A stretch of DNA of 64,000 nt from Allodiplogaster sudhausi (GCA_945643635.1 CALZFC010000017.1:2012501-2076500); one strand, 5' to 3'. Shown: positions 1-11,584, counted from the stretch's first letter. Notes: generated from the sequence alone by a model not told the origin. A program made the numbers and translations.

Positions 1-846
1 TTTTGCTATGACGCGAGCAATGCGCGCGAGTCGGTCAAAATGGCACATTTTCGGCCGCCGAGGCTCCGTGCAAGCGCATTCATCGATCCATAACTACGCT
101 CAATGTTAATATTACAAAATCTTTAGCATATCATCTCAGAGCTCTCACAGAGATCTTCAAATGCTACATACATACTTTTATTGAAATATTTATATTTCTA
201 TGGAAAATTTCGTTCTGTACTATTAGAACGCTTAAAAAACTACTTTGCAAACATTTCAGCATTTCTAAACATGCATCATTAGAAAGAGGGTGAAATTTGC
301 TTCAAGATGAACCCATTGCAATAAAGTTTTAAGTCTATATTGTTTTGTTATAAGTCATAAGAATAGGTAAAGTAGCGCCGCTATCCTTTAGCCCAAGAAT
401 TTCATTGTTTAGGTTATTCGAATTAGAATATTCCAATAATTTTTTAAGTTGAAGAATTGTGTTAAGCTGATGATCTATTCTTATGACTTATAACAAAAAA
501 TTATAGACTTAAAACTTAATTGAAATGGGTTCATCTTGAAGCAAATTTCACCCTCTTTCTAATGATGCATGTTTAGAAATGCTGAAATGTTTGTAAAGTA
601 GTTTTTTAAGCGTTCTAATAGTACAGAACGAAATTTTCCATAGAAATATAAATATTTCAATAAAAGTATGTATGTAGCATTTGAAGATGAAGATCTCTGT
701 GAGAACTCTGAGATGATATGCTAAAGATTTTGTAATATTAACATTGAGCGTAGTTATGGATCGATGAATGCGCTTGCACGGAGCCTCGGCGGCCGAAAAT
801 GTGCCATTTTGACCGACTCGCGCGCATTGCTCGCGTCATAGCAAAA
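1..846. mobile_element. Large foldback (inverted-repeat) element, possibly cut by the window edge
   Basis: Bases 1-366 are nearly the exact reverse complement of 475-846, leaving an unpaired centre of about 108 bases. Matching landmarks are TTTTGCTATGACGCGAGC at the left edge and GCTCGCGTCATAGCAAAA at 829-846. The first base of the window is already inside the left arm, so the element may extend outside. No transposase is visible, so it looks like a non-autonomous foldback element or MITE. A degraded relative of the outer arm lies near 52030-52085 (CCGCCGAGGC, then GTGCAAGCGCATTC). Confidence 0.85.
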
Positions 847-1282
847 ATTGGTACGCTCAGATTTTTCTTGAATGGTGATTGTTTGATAGCAAATTTCACG
901 CTTTTTCTTTCTATCTAGGTCCCAGAGTGTAGAAATGACCATAAATTGGTGTGTCGTCCCTTCAAATAATTTAACGCCAATTTTCTCGGCCAAAATAAAG
1001 TTTTCGTAAAACATGTTCCTAGATGAAATTTGAAGAGCTTTCGAAATCCTATTGAATGATATGTACGTCGTTTCTCAAAACAGATTTTGAACGGATTTAT
1101 GGCTCAATGAAATTTCAGGGTTACGGTAGTGTATCCCGAAGGGAAAAAATCGGATGATGATGAAATTAGTCTCATTAAATAGAGCGGGTCGAGTTGTATA
1201 AGCAAAATGTTTTCCGTTAATGAATTCGAAAACAGGCTGTGCTCGAAGCTTACGGACATGCTCTCTTAAAGGAAACAATTTA
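847..1282. other. Unassigned sequence between the foldback element and the first gene
   Basis: AT-rich sequence. Short minus-strand open stretches at 754-1014 and 1075-1278 overlap the foldback arm and show no family features or splice context. The stretch may hold upstream exons of the gene starting near 1283, but I cannot support any. Confidence 0.4.
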
Positions 1283-2297
1283 GGAGGAAATCGCAGAGGC
1301 CGCCGTTGATGTGGCGATCTCTCGACCCGGAATGCTCATCATGAAGCCCAGTGTTGGTTCAACAGAATAATTGGCATTCAATCATTCGTAAAAATTGGTC
1401 TATTATTTTCTTTAAATTGTATTCTTTTTTAATGCTTAAAGAATAAAGTAGACGAAAAAAGTGTTCAGCACGTGAAGGATGCGATCGAGTTGATGGAGAA
1501 GGCGCTGCGCTCGGAGTCGGTTCGACTGGAGAGAGACAGACACGAGGACAACTTGAAGTGAGAAAGTAGAGGAGATGGAGAAGGGGATGTCAAGCAGAAA
1601 GAATAATACTTTTCCCAGGTGGCGGGAAAAGTATTATTCGTTCTGCATTGAAGTACGCGGAAAACGTACTTTCAAAACGAGTACAGTAACGGTAGAAGGA
1701 ACTTTGAAGTTCCCCGTCGGAATTTATCCTTCAAAGTTCGTTTTGCGAGCGCGGGCAAAACGAAATTCCTGCGCTATGTGTATGTCCTTGCAGGGAAGTG
1801 ACCGATCCGCTGAAGGAGAACGCCATCGCCCTCTCCCTCCGCCGCGGTGATCCGCCCGTCAAACTATCCCGTTGTGGGTCGTCCTCAGAATTCTTTCGTG
1901 ATATCATTTAGTCATTTAACTTATTTCTATGTATGAAATAGTTAAGATGATATTAAAATAATCTCTTTTTGCTATCAGTGATCCAACCGCAGAGCGCGCT
2001 CGAATTGTTTGAGTGGAAAGGAACTGGAGGTCAATCTGGATCATTTTGAGCTTTCTTCTTCATAGATGATCGCACATATTTTCAGGCGACTACCATCAAC
2101 AGTGGCAGAGAAAGATGGCTGCTCAAGGTATTTTATTTAGAATAACATATACAAACTAAAAACAGAGATAACGATGGAAATGAAATGATGAAAGTAGATT
2201 TGAAAGAATTATTATTATTTTAAAAATTTCTTTTTAGCGCAAAAATGGGATCAGCAGGACAAGGAGATTACCGATAAACAGAATGTCGACGAGTAGG
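1283..2297 (+). CDS. Unidentified small multi-exon protein (C-terminal part visible)
   Basis: Five or six short exons join in frame through canonical GT-AG introns. The visible exons read EEIAEAAVDVAISRPGMLI (from about 1283), then DEKSVQHVKDAIELMEK to EDNLK (1452-1558), EVTDPLKENAIALSLRRG (from 1796), an exon with QPQSALELFEWKGTG (1979-2030), DYHQQWQRKMAAQ (2087-2129), and AQKWDQQDKEITDKQNVDE followed by TAG (2238-2297). The product is hydrophilic, helical and charged, with no membrane segment. The second intron (1559-1794) contains a hairpin. I do not recognise the family. The start codon and the first exon boundary are not clear. The reading frame, splice sites and codon use make it a real gene in my judgement. 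Confidence 0.6.
1598..1642. repeat. Short hairpin inside an intron
   Basis: GAATAATACTTTTCCC is followed after 6 bases by its reverse complement GGGAAAAGTATTATTC. It lies in an intron of the unidentified gene at 1.3-2.3 kb. Confidence 0.7.
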
Positions 2298-3240
2298 GAG
2301 GATCTCATCTATGTCTCAGCTTCTCTTTCCTTATCTCCTCTCTTTCTTCTTTCCTCACCTTCTCCATGGCCATTTTGGCGTCTTCTTCCGATGAGAATAA
2401 AGTGTTTTGTTCATGTTCATTTTTGATTTTCCTGCACGTGACATTATTTGGATTTCCTGGAATCCTTAATAATATCGATCCTGTTAGACCGCCGCGGCAT
2501 TAATCTTGCCGTTTCTACAAGAGATGTCAAGGACAATCAGTCATGACCGTTTCAAAATAAAACGAACACATCCACTTGCCTTTACACAGTGGTCTAGGAC
2601 ATGTCTAATCTAAGACATCTCCTAGACCACTGTGTCCCTTACATGGTCATGAACATAACGAGTGGGTGTGTAAACGGAGAGAACACAGAGTGACACTTTA
2701 GTATCGATGTCCAAGACAAATTATGGAATTCGACACAATTTACGACAGATGATACCTTTTTTAGTAATGTTAGAAACAAATTCGGAGTAAAATTTTAAAT
2801 GAGCAATCCAACTTACAAGTTGGATACACCTCGACATGATTTGGCAGTTTGCAACTCCATGGCGGGTCGGGATTTCTTCCTCGTTTATTGATTAATTAAG
2901 TATAAAAATTAATAGTCCCTTTCGAGTCTTAATTCCCATTCATTCCCTCCTATTTTTTCTTTATGAGTAAAAGCTCTTTATTGACTTAGGCTTAGTTGTA
3001 GTGTTTGGGGAGGAGAAGATTGTGAAAACTCGGGGCAGGGAGATTTAGTTTCCGTCTTCTACTTGGCTCCTTCCTTCATCACGGCCTCTAAAATCTTTCG
3101 TAAAGCTGGCTTATCTTCTTATTTGATCCAATTATGAGTCCACAACATTGTTTTAACATTTCTGTCTTTGGTCTGTGCACTACAGCAGTTAGAAGCGACT
3201 TCACTGTGAAAGCATGTCTAACTACATTAGCCATACATCC
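2298..3240. repeat. Intergenic spacer with a near-perfect hairpin at 2584-2635
   Basis: ACACAGTGGTCTAGGACATG (from 2583) pairs with AGACATCTCCTAGACCACTG (from 2613), separated by a few bases. The remaining spacer shows no exon-like segment that I can support. AATAAA at 2397 follows the stop of the upstream gene and may be its polyadenylation signal. Confidence 0.6.
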
Positions 3241-3242
3241 TC

Positions 3243-4171
3243 TCAAGACGAATTCTGTTCAAACCCCCCCCCCAAACCGACCTCTGAATGGAATTCGTCA
3301 GTGGCATTAGTCACGAGGGGGTTATCGATGAGCACATCGCCCTGAGGAGGAGCCGCTTTCCGGTCCTTGGCAGAGGCCGCCGCAGGGCCAGCCTCTTCCT
3401 GTTTCTCTCCCTTCGCAGACTTCTTCGACTTTTCCTTCGCGCCTCCACCCTTGCCGCTCTTGCCACTCTTCTCGTTCTTCTTGTTGCTTACCTGAAAGTG
3501 CATAAATTTCGGCGGCATTCTATTTTAGCGCCAAAACATGTTGATTAATTAACATTTGAATTAAATATTGCTTCAGTGCATCACCAGGAGCAGTCTTGAT
3601 GAATTTTCCAATAGAAAGACGAAGTTGATAAGAAATATTCGGGTTATTCAATGCCAAGAGATAAGACATTAGTTGGAATTCCGCTAGAAGCCTCGCCTTG
3701 TTCATAGCATCGAGTGGCTGGTACTGCTCATCGCGCGGATCTTTCTCGCTCTCGCCAAGCTTGGTCTTCTTGGCACGATCCTCTTCTTCATCCTCCTCAT
3801 CTTTCTCCAACTTCTTCCCTACCTCCTGTTCCTCTTCCTTCTTTTCTTCTTCTTTTCCCTCTCCCTTCTTCCCTGCCTCTTTTTCCTCTGTTTTTTTTTC
3901 CGCTCCTCTCTCTTTCTTCTTCTTTTCTTCTTGTTCTTTCACCTTCTCTTTGCCCTTTTCCTTTTCCTCCCCTTTCTCTTTGATCTCTCCTCCAGGCTCG
4001 TCCTCCTTTTTGGGAGCCTGTGTATTTAATATTTTTCCCGTAGAATTTTATCTAAGGTTATATTCGGTTAAGAAAATACAATAATAGGTAGACCTTAGCC
4101 GCAGGATTCTCTTTCGCGGCAGAGTCGATGTACTTGAACCGGAGACTTTTAGGCATGTTCTCAACGTCCAT
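3243..4171 (-). CDS. Lys/Glu-rich protein of unknown family
   Basis: Three exons on the minus strand. Exon 1 (4094-4171) begins MDVENMPKSLRFKYIDSAAK and ends at a GT donor. Exon 2 (about 3542-4017) opens with APKKEDEPGGEIKEKGEEKE and continues for about 90 residues of almost pure K/E, likely a charged helix or coiled coil. It then has a folded-looking segment ending LSIGKFIKTAPGDALKQYLI. Exon 3 (3243-3496) starts VSNKKNEKSGKSGKGGG and ends LGGGFEQNSS before the stop. I do not recognise the hydrophobic segment LLAEFQLMSYLLALNNPNIS. No signal peptide or membrane span is seen, and the lysine runs suggest a nuclear or nucleolar protein (inference). A run of ten C at 3264-3273 lies near the C-terminus, so the exact end is indel-prone. 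Confidence 0.6.
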
Positions 4172-4281
4172 TCGCTAGTCCGGCTTCTCCACTCTGATGA
4201 TCTTTGTTCTCTCTCCATGATTGGGCCTCTTCTCAAAGGATTTTAATATCTTCTGTTGCGATTGCGCTAGACAACCTAAAC

Positions 4282-4838
4282 TTAAAGGAGGTCTCCAGCG
4301 AATAATTAACATGTCGTTTTTTTAAGTATAGATCAGTTCGTCTCATCATAAAACTTAGATAGGGGAAGTTTGAATGAATTTCATCTTATCATTCCAGAAT
4401 TATAGTCATTTTAATTATCACGGGTAGAGAATTAGCTACTGTAGATCATATTGTTAGCACCCTTATATTTTGCATCACTCGAGCGCATCAAAAACGCCAA
4501 CTCCAGCCATTTTGAAAAAAGGTCTGTATATAGCAAAACCGGGTAAACACCATAATTATTCTTCAAAGCGTGCATATCGGAGCCCGCAACCGACATTGGC
4601 CGGAATTTTCTCAACAGGTCAGCTCCCTATGCAATTTTTTGACCACAAATTTCTGTGGAGCGAGTGCAAGGGCAGCAGGACTGAAATGAGAGGATCACAG
4701 CCTTCCGAAAACGTGAAGGGTAGAGAACTAGGCATATTTTGGCCAGTGCAGCTTGAGGCCCTTCACTGCGGGACACTTCATGTTTCAAATGCCTATTTTG
4801 AATTGCTTGCCCCAACATTCGCCGGAGACTTCCTTTAA
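4282..4838. mobile_element. TTAA-type MITE, about 557 bp
   Basis: It starts TTAAAGGAGGTCTCCAGCGA and ends TTCGCCGGAGACTTCCTTTA, so both ends are inverted copies flanked by TTAA. A second copy of the same length class lies at 56333-56863, with clear similarity throughout (both share CACGGGTAGAGAATTAGCTA). No coding capacity. A TTAA target is typical of piggyBac-type elements, hence a piggyBac-like MITE (inference). Confidence 0.85.
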
Positions 4839-5188
4839 TGTTTATTTCAAATATTACGAAAAATAAATTCCAGGAAACCTTAGGCTTAATACATGCTGCG
4901 AGAAGCAGCAGTCTTGCTAAGAAGGAAAGCGTTGTGTAGAGCGATTTCATGAGTGAGCGGCAACTGAAAAGTGAGGAATCCTTTAATACTTTATTGTTAT
5001 TAAACTTATTAAATTTTAAAGGAATAGGCAATATTATAACGTTGGTTGGACATATAGTGTATAAGAATAGATGACTTAAAATTACATAACTGGACACGCT
5101 CATCCTTAGCCCGGAAGTTGATAAGAAATGACAGGGATTCTCACAATCAGCAATTTTCCCCATATTAAGCGTAAAGTTTATATTCGAA

Positions 5189-5246
5189 TTACTTTCAGTG
5201 ACTGCATGCGGAGTCCAACTTTCAGTGACTGCATGCGGAGTCCAAC
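5189..5246 (+). repeat. 27-bp tandem duplication
   Basis: The unit TTTCAGTGACTGCATGCGGA followed by GTCCAAC occurs twice head to tail. Nothing else in 4839-5508 could be supported. Confidence 0.85.
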
Positions 5247-5508
5247 TCTCTTGTTTCTCGGCCTTCATGAGAGCAACTGAATCGAAAGAATTTAAAAGAT
5301 TTATTATTTTAAGGAATTCGGCAAGTTTTTCTCACACTGCAGATTTACAACAAGCAAAAGCAGAAGCAAAAACATGCACTGATTAACTTTAATAAACATT
5401 GCTTAAAGGAGAGAAAAATGAAGTATTGCACTGGAAATTTGACCATTAAAAGTACATAAAAATGATCGATACCCAAAAAACATCTACTACTAGGAACTTT
5501 TTTTTAAG

Positions 5509-6589
5509 AGAGCCAATCTGAGAGACTCGACCACGGGTGTGCAGGGAACAAAATTATTTTTTTAATCGAATTTCCTTCATACAGCATGAGTAGCACCATT
5601 ATGGCTTCCCAAAAACATTTTTTTTCAAAAAAATTTTCCTTTACTAAAGCCACAGTATGCAACGATATACCCAAAATATTCAAATGACCATAACTTTTTA
5701 AATAGGCGTCCAAACTAAATCTTGAACAGTTCTATCGATTGATAGTTGTAACGCGCATAAAAAAGGTCCTAATGACTTTTTGGCAAAAAAATTTTTATAA
5801 GTGACTTTTTGCCATGTAAACATTTTTAGGGGTGAGTTTGAGGAATAAGCACCCACCCATGTCAAAACGATGAGGGCACCAAATGAAAGAGCGTTATTTT
5901 TAACCCCTATTTGGATTATTTCGTTAGTTGCTCGCCGCGGGAAAGCGGCATTTGATGAAGAAATCTCTTCAAAAACACAACCATAAAGAACAAAAGATGG
6001 TTTCTAGTCTTTCTTGACACGGCGAACCCAACCGTGATATCCGTTTTGCAAAATATCGATCTTGAAGCGCGAAATACTCGTTTTTTTTGAAATAGCGTCA
6101 TTTGTAGTGTAAATGGTCCCAGTCGATTTTTCTCAAAATGTAAATTTTTTGTTTCGAATGAAAAACATCCAAATAGGGGTTAAAAATAACGCTCTTTCAT
6201 TTGGTGCCCTCATCGTTTTGACATGGGTGGGTGCTTATACCTCAAACTCACCCCTAAAAATGTTTACATGGCAAAAAGTCACTTATAAAAATTTTTTTGC
6301 CAAAAAGTCATTAGGACCTTTTTTATGCGCGTTACAACTATCAATCGATAGAACTGTTCAAAATTTAGTTTGGACGACTAATAAAAAAGTTATCGTCATT
6401 TGAATATTTTGGGTATATCGTTGCATACTGTAGCTTTAGTAAAGGAAAAAAATTTTGAAAAAAATGTTTTTGAGAAGCCATTAGTGTGCTACACATGCTG
6501 TGTGAAGGAAATTAGAATCAAAAAATAATTTTGTTCCCTGCACGCTTACAATTAGCACCCCTATGGTTGAATCTCTCAGATTGGCTCTC
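5509..6589. mobile_element. Foldback element with about 410-bp arms
   Basis: The left arm (5509-5916) and right arm (6166-6589) are reverse complements with scattered mismatches. GAGCCAATCTGAGAGACTCG at the left matches the reverse complement of the right end, which is CTCAGATTGGCTCTC. The centre (5917-6165) is not repeated. The right arm is also related to 36930-37300, so this is a dispersed family. No transposase frame. Confidence 0.88.
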
Positions 6590-7185
6590 TGCGTGTAAGT
6601 GGGAGAAGAGAATGAGAGATGTTGAGTCTGTGAATCTTAAACAAATAACTACTCGGAATATTACTAATCGTAATACATTTGTAAAGTGCATTTGTATGCT
6701 AATGAAGAGGCCGCGAAATAGCGAAATATGTAGATTGTGGCAAGCTAACAATTACAACAGAGTTAGTTACTGACCGGAAAGCTTTTCAATTTTTATCCTT
6801 CCGCAGAATATTCTTGGAGCGCAGGATACATTCAGAAGTACACTTTGACAATAATATCGCTACATTCAACCAATGGCAAAAAATTTCTTAACGGCATTGT
6901 CGATATATTGTTTTGAACATAGCTAAGGGTAAATTATTAATGAAATATCGACGATGTTGCCGAAATGCCCTTGACGGAAGTCGTCGGAGCTGCGCGGGGA
7001 GGCCAGAAGCGCCAAGGCGCAAGGCAACTCCTGTCGAATCGATCCACTTTATTGTTTGTTATTGCTCTTGCTTATTTTGGGCCTTTTTATCTTAATGATA
7101 AAGTTCGAAAGAATACCTTTTTCTATCTAAATGTTTGACTTTTGTTGTCGCGTCTCTATAATTGTAAGTCATCTACTCTATTGCC

Positions 7186-7245
7186 CTTGTTTCAGGTAAA
7201 AAGGCGCGAATTCAAAAGTGAGTTTTGGCTCCTTTGGCCTTATTT
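7186..7245 (+). repeat. Dispersed repeat copy covering the chemoreceptor A stop codon
   Basis: GCGAATTCAAAAGTGAGTTT with its upstream TTGCCCTTGTTTCAGG recurs in similar form at 37305-37365 and 59025-59085. The copy overlaps the last codons of the minus-strand chemoreceptor gene. The stretch 6590-7185 between the foldback element and this repeat holds no supportable gene. Confidence 0.65.
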
Positions 7246-9116
7246 ACTCGTAGCCTTCCGACATGCCTGTACTCGGCCGTGAGGCTCATGACGATGAGCG
7301 CGTTGACGAGCGGATTCGCCGTGCAGTGATAGGAGAGGCGGATGAGGCCGCCGTTCCTCAGGAAGATGTTCATGTAGAAGACGAAGAACGGAAGCGTACT
7401 ACGTAGCAGTGGATTCAGTGCCTAGGTTTTTTTTTAAATAGTTTATTTTATTTTGTAAAACCAAAAGAATAAACAAATTAAAAAAAAAAACAAAAACAAA
7501 AAAACAAAAAAAAAAAAATGAATAATCTACAAGCTCACTTGTAGAATGAGAAGCCGCTGCAGACGCCGATGCAAGGCGCGCGTCTCCGATGCGACGGCTC
7601 CTTTCGAGACATGAAGATGGATCCAGCGGCCTCAAAATTATTAATTAATTAATTTTTTTTTTCTTGCATCTTGATTTATATATATATATATTTGTATATA
7701 CTATAATGTATCGCTTAACCATATGCAAAAATAACGATAAGACCTGTGACAATGATGGCTAAGTATTTGCAGCTTGAACTCAGCACCTCAAAGAGGCTGC
7801 CGGGCGCCGTCTCCAAGTCGAGCTATAATTTTTCAATGATCGCTCACGCGAAAAACCGGCAAGAGTTGATTTTGCTTTTCTTCTCCTTCGCAAATCTTGC
7901 TCACGAGAAGACTTGCATCGAAATGATGAAACTGCCGATTTTATCTTTTCTGTTGGATAACGCTTATTGTTAGAAATGAGCCTGGTACCATTTTATGAAG
8001 TTTGACTAGCATTTTTTTCACCTCTACATCATCAGCAATGAGTTAACGGGCTGTGAAAGAGACGCATAAATAATATAGAAATAAACAAGCGGTCATACCG
8101 TGACCGTGTAGTAGAGGCTGTGGTCGTAGTCGTGCAGAAGTTCGCGGACTCCTCGCTCCCTCGGCTCACGCAGCCCGTTCGCGCAGACAACGCCCGCTTC
8201 GAACAGCTTGTACAGCAGCAGTCCGAGGAGGACGGGCGCGCCAAGGAAGAACTTGAGCTTTGGCGAGCTGGAGAACTTTGAGCTACATTTTAAAATGTAC
8301 ACCAAACAAAGTTCTCGAGACCTATCCTCGAAGAGATTTTTTTTTTTTCTTTTTTGTTTTCATTCCAACTCGCCTGCTCTGTCAATAGTGGCATATGAAT
8401 GTTTTTATTTTATGTGCCATAGAATGAAGAATAAATAACTACGTGCACATCTTAACAATGAGCTTAACGCGTCCAGTCCATACTTTGTGTAGAGAAGATG
8501 GCGATAGACGAAGCCGACAGCGATGAGGAGATTCGATGCAGTGTAGGAGAAGAAGAAGAAGTAGACGAACGGAAGAGAAGCCATCTCGTTCGCCGAGAAC
8601 TTCATGTACACCGAATGCTCGCCGACCGTCTTGGCGACCTATAATTGGGTTCCATCCTGTTCCATACAATCTCGAGGAGAGCTATCTTTTTTTTTACTTT
8701 AAGACAATTGTTTGAAATCTAGCGTTTCGAGCTACTTATCTATCAACTTGGCAACTCAAAGACAAAAGCGTGCAAACCGGAGTTACAACAACGACGCTGA
8801 CGCAGAAGAGAAGATCGATGGCAATTTGGGCAAAGAGAATTTTGCGGTACCTAAACATGTCAAACGTTATATGACGAAGTGAATAAGACTATTGAAAGTG
8901 CGCGCAAAAGAAATCAACAAAAATGATAAGAAAAAACCTATTCTCTTACCACGAAAGCGTTACGGTCGGTCGAAGAATGAGAAGAAGAAGTAAGCGCATG
9001 TTATAGACGATGGCACAGGAGGCGATCGAGTAGCAGAGCACGTGCACGGCCGTCTCTTCGTCAACTGGGACGGCGAGCCAACAAGCGCCACAATTCTTTT
9101 CTAGCCAGGCAGCCAT
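7212..9116 (-). CDS. Seven-transmembrane chemoreceptor, str/srd-like (gene A)
   Basis: A putative nematode chemosensory G-protein-coupled receptor of about 340 residues. Seven exons all join with canonical splice sites and intact frame: 8950-9116, 8778-8850, 8469-8638, 8099-8267, 7744-7822, 7539-7630, 7212-7421. Visible hydrophobic spans include AVHVLCYSIASCAIV (TM1), ILFAQIAIDLLFCVSVVVV (TM2), FVYFFFFSYTASNLLIAVGF followed by VYRHL (TM3, with the Str-family YR motif) and FFLGAPVLLGLLLYKLF (TM4). The exon starting RWIHLHVSKGAVASETRALH and ending RLLILQ matches the family's pre-TM6 segment. The C-terminal exon has HCTANPLVNALIVMSLTAEY, the counterpart of the P-a-x-D-P-l-i-v signature, with N in place of the usual D. 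The last residues, KAKGAKTHF, are encoded inside a dispersed repeat. No signal peptide, as expected. Str versus Srd/Srj assignment is not certain. Confidence 0.85.
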
Positions 9117-9933
9117 TTCTAGCCAATCACAACGATCCCGGCAGAGCCCGTAACACGCGGAAACTTGAGGTTTGCGGTTCAGCTACAGATGTGTACAGAC
9201 ATGTCGACGAAAATCACCAAAAGAGGCTAGACTTCCATGACCCTAACTTTGTAGAAAAGGGCGCAGTCTGACAGTGGTAAGTAATCTGACAAAAGCATGA
9301 ATTTTCAATGCATTCACGGGCTCCGAACACGCTTGCTTTGTAGCGGCTTTAGGCGTAAGCTAACAATAAAGGCTATATAGATAGAGAATGGAATTATACC
9401 GTTAGCATTATTCAGGCACTCTCGTCGAAGCTTGGACAACGACAGCATGACGTAGTAAAGCTATAGCATATAGTTATCGTGAGCGATAACATACATAAGA
9501 ATCGTTATTTTGCAGAGACACTTAATGAATATTATTAATGACCTGATATGTACATATTTGCTAAGCACATTACCTATACAAGTTGAAATTCTACATAAAT
9601 ATAACACCTAATTATGACTTTACTTCCTATCTCAGTGTGCATGCAAATGCTATTGCCGCATGCGGTTCAATGCAGCAACATCCTGAGGTTTTCAATGTTA
9701 GTATTCATGTCGACTGTGCCGGTTTTCAATTAGTTCAATTTAAATCATTGCACCAAACATCACTGAAATTTTGGTATACTGGACGAATATTCACTGGACT
9801 AAGTCTCGGTCTGCTATCTGCAACTCGTAACCTCAACTTTTCAACTTCTCCTTCTTCTCATCAGTGGTATTGCTCTCTCTACATCTGTTTACCTCCAGAA
9901 ACGTATATTGTTAGAAATAAATCTGAAAGGAAT
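9117..9933. other. Spacer between chemoreceptor A and the membrane-protein gene
   Basis: This should hold the promoter of gene A, which reads away on the minus strand. A plus-strand open stretch at 9583-9990 has no family features and no splice context, so I do not call it. Confidence 0.4.
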
Positions 9934-11584
9934 TTATGCAGGAGAGCCTGGGGGGATGCTCTCGTAGTGGCTCAGATTGCCTTTCTCTGATTCTTCTCCT
10001 CCTTGGCTTCCACCGGCTCCTTCAGCTTTGACCTTCGCGTCCTTCATGGCTTTAATGCAAATGAAGACCAAGAGAGCCAGACAGCACAACAGTCCGATCG
10101 CCAGTGGAATAACAAGCTGCAATTTATTCTTTGCTATTTCATCATTTCAATATATATTTGTATCTTTACATATTTGTTTTCTTTTATTCAGAGAAAACTC
10201 TGTGGCCCCCGTATACACTTTGCGTCACCCTAAACCTCTGAAGAAATTAGAAAACGAACCAAATAAGCATTCGCATCAGTGAAGAACGTCGTCCATGTGG
10301 CTTCCACGTTCCTATGTTGGGAGAATGGCTTGAATTTAAATTTTGTTTATGAAATACCTTTTTGAGAAATTTGAAAATGGAACATTTCGTCATAAATGAA
10401 AGAAAAATCAATATGCTCAGAATCGATTGGACAGCGACAATCACTAAGTGACTGATCTTGATCAGTCGGTCATCGTATATTTGAATTTTCTGATAGTTAC
10501 CTCTTTCAAAAAAAAAAGCTCTCTTGCCCATGGCGACATAGGGAGAACAGTCGGTTTTTGATAAGTGCATTTCGTAAGAGCTAATACAACAAAAATTAGG
10601 CGCATTTCGCGCACTTCTTAGTGGTGCCAGGAGGCGTTGCTGTGGTGGTCCCAAGAGACGTTGCTGCGGTGGTCCCAAGAAGCCTTGTTGCGGTGGTCCC
10701 AGGAGGCGTTGCAGTAGATGTCGGCATCGGCGTACGAAAGAAATTGAAAAACTACGAAATAAGTTTTTTTTAAAATTAAAATATTGATTTTAGTGCTGAA
10801 ACTTTGACTAATTTATATAACCAGTACCACTTTCTTGTGTACGTAATATATTTTGAAAAAAAAACATATTTGCTGCAACCTACATCCGCCGGGTCAAGCT
10901 TCTTGTTGCCTTCATGCGCATCTCCTCGCGAATCGCGTATTCAATTCTTGCATTGACTTCGCTAATGCCCCCAATGTAGACGCCGCAGTCATCATATTTA
11001 AGTCCACAGTTACAGAAGACATGGTCGAACTTTCCATTTGTACACCCTTGAACAAGTAATCTAGTATAGTTTATTAATATTTACTCTATTAATCGTTAAG
11101 AAGAATAATAATTTAGTGTTGAATTGTCAAATTGACACACGACAATTAGTCGGCTTACTGCTTGGGATCATCATTTATTTGCTAACAATAAACGGCTACT
11201 TACAGATTCGGCAACCACGCTCAACTCCTTGCTCAATGCGCTGAAAAATCGCGCGACTGGCATCCATTAAGTGCACGCAAGACAAATTGTCGAATGCAGG
11301 CACATGCGCTTCGCAATAATAGCCATCAGGTAGACTCCAGTCCTTGCAGAGCGACTAAACAATAACATCATGAGAATGTGTGCCAAAGCCGGACTTATTG
11401 CATCCTTCTTCAGACATAGTAATGTAGAGAAACTTAAAATGGAGTTTCATTCCCTCACCGTGAGATCGATAACGTTATGATTTACGGGATAAAGATGACA
11501 GGGATCCTCAGCGGTGCAGATTGGAAGGTGAAGGAGTGCGAGGAAGGCCAGAGTCACAAGCTTATCGTTAGGAAACGGAGGCAT
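9934..11584 (-). CDS. Secreted or type I single-pass membrane protein with Cys-rich ectodomain (gene B)
   Basis: Exon 1 (11459-11584) starts MPPFPNDKLVTLAFLALLHL and continues PICTAEDPC, a plausible signal peptide with cleavage near Ala. Exon 2 (about 11212-11355) has SLCKDWSLPDGYYCEAHVP and a Cys pair near GCRI. Exon 3 (about 10877-11043) has CTNGKFDHVFCNCGLKYDDC. A repeat-bearing exon lies near 10620-10750. The final exon (9934-10122) has LVIPLAIGLLCCLALLVFI as the membrane span and a short acidic cytoplasmic tail ending SHYESIPPGSPA. Splicing of exons 1 to 3 is in phase; the join through the repeat exon is not resolved. The overall plan suggests a cell-surface protein. The family is unknown to me. 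A related fragment lies just upstream at 12030-12255. Confidence 0.65.
10625..10735 (-). repeat. 24-bp coding-type tandem repeat in gene B
   Basis: About four copies of a 24-base unit built on GGTGGTCCCA occur on the plus strand. On the minus strand one frame reads Thr-rich (TATPPGTT, mucin-like) and another reads SWDHRSNV-type units with N-x-S sequons. Splice phase does not settle which frame is used. Confidence 0.75.

Noticed and set aside
3698..4084. Plus-strand Ser/Phe-rich frame
   Set aside because: Antisense of the Lys/Glu-rich exon of the minus-strand gene.
9583..9990. Plus-strand 135-codon frame upstream of gene A
   Set aside because: No family motif, no splice context, and it overlaps the coding end of gene B on the other strand.
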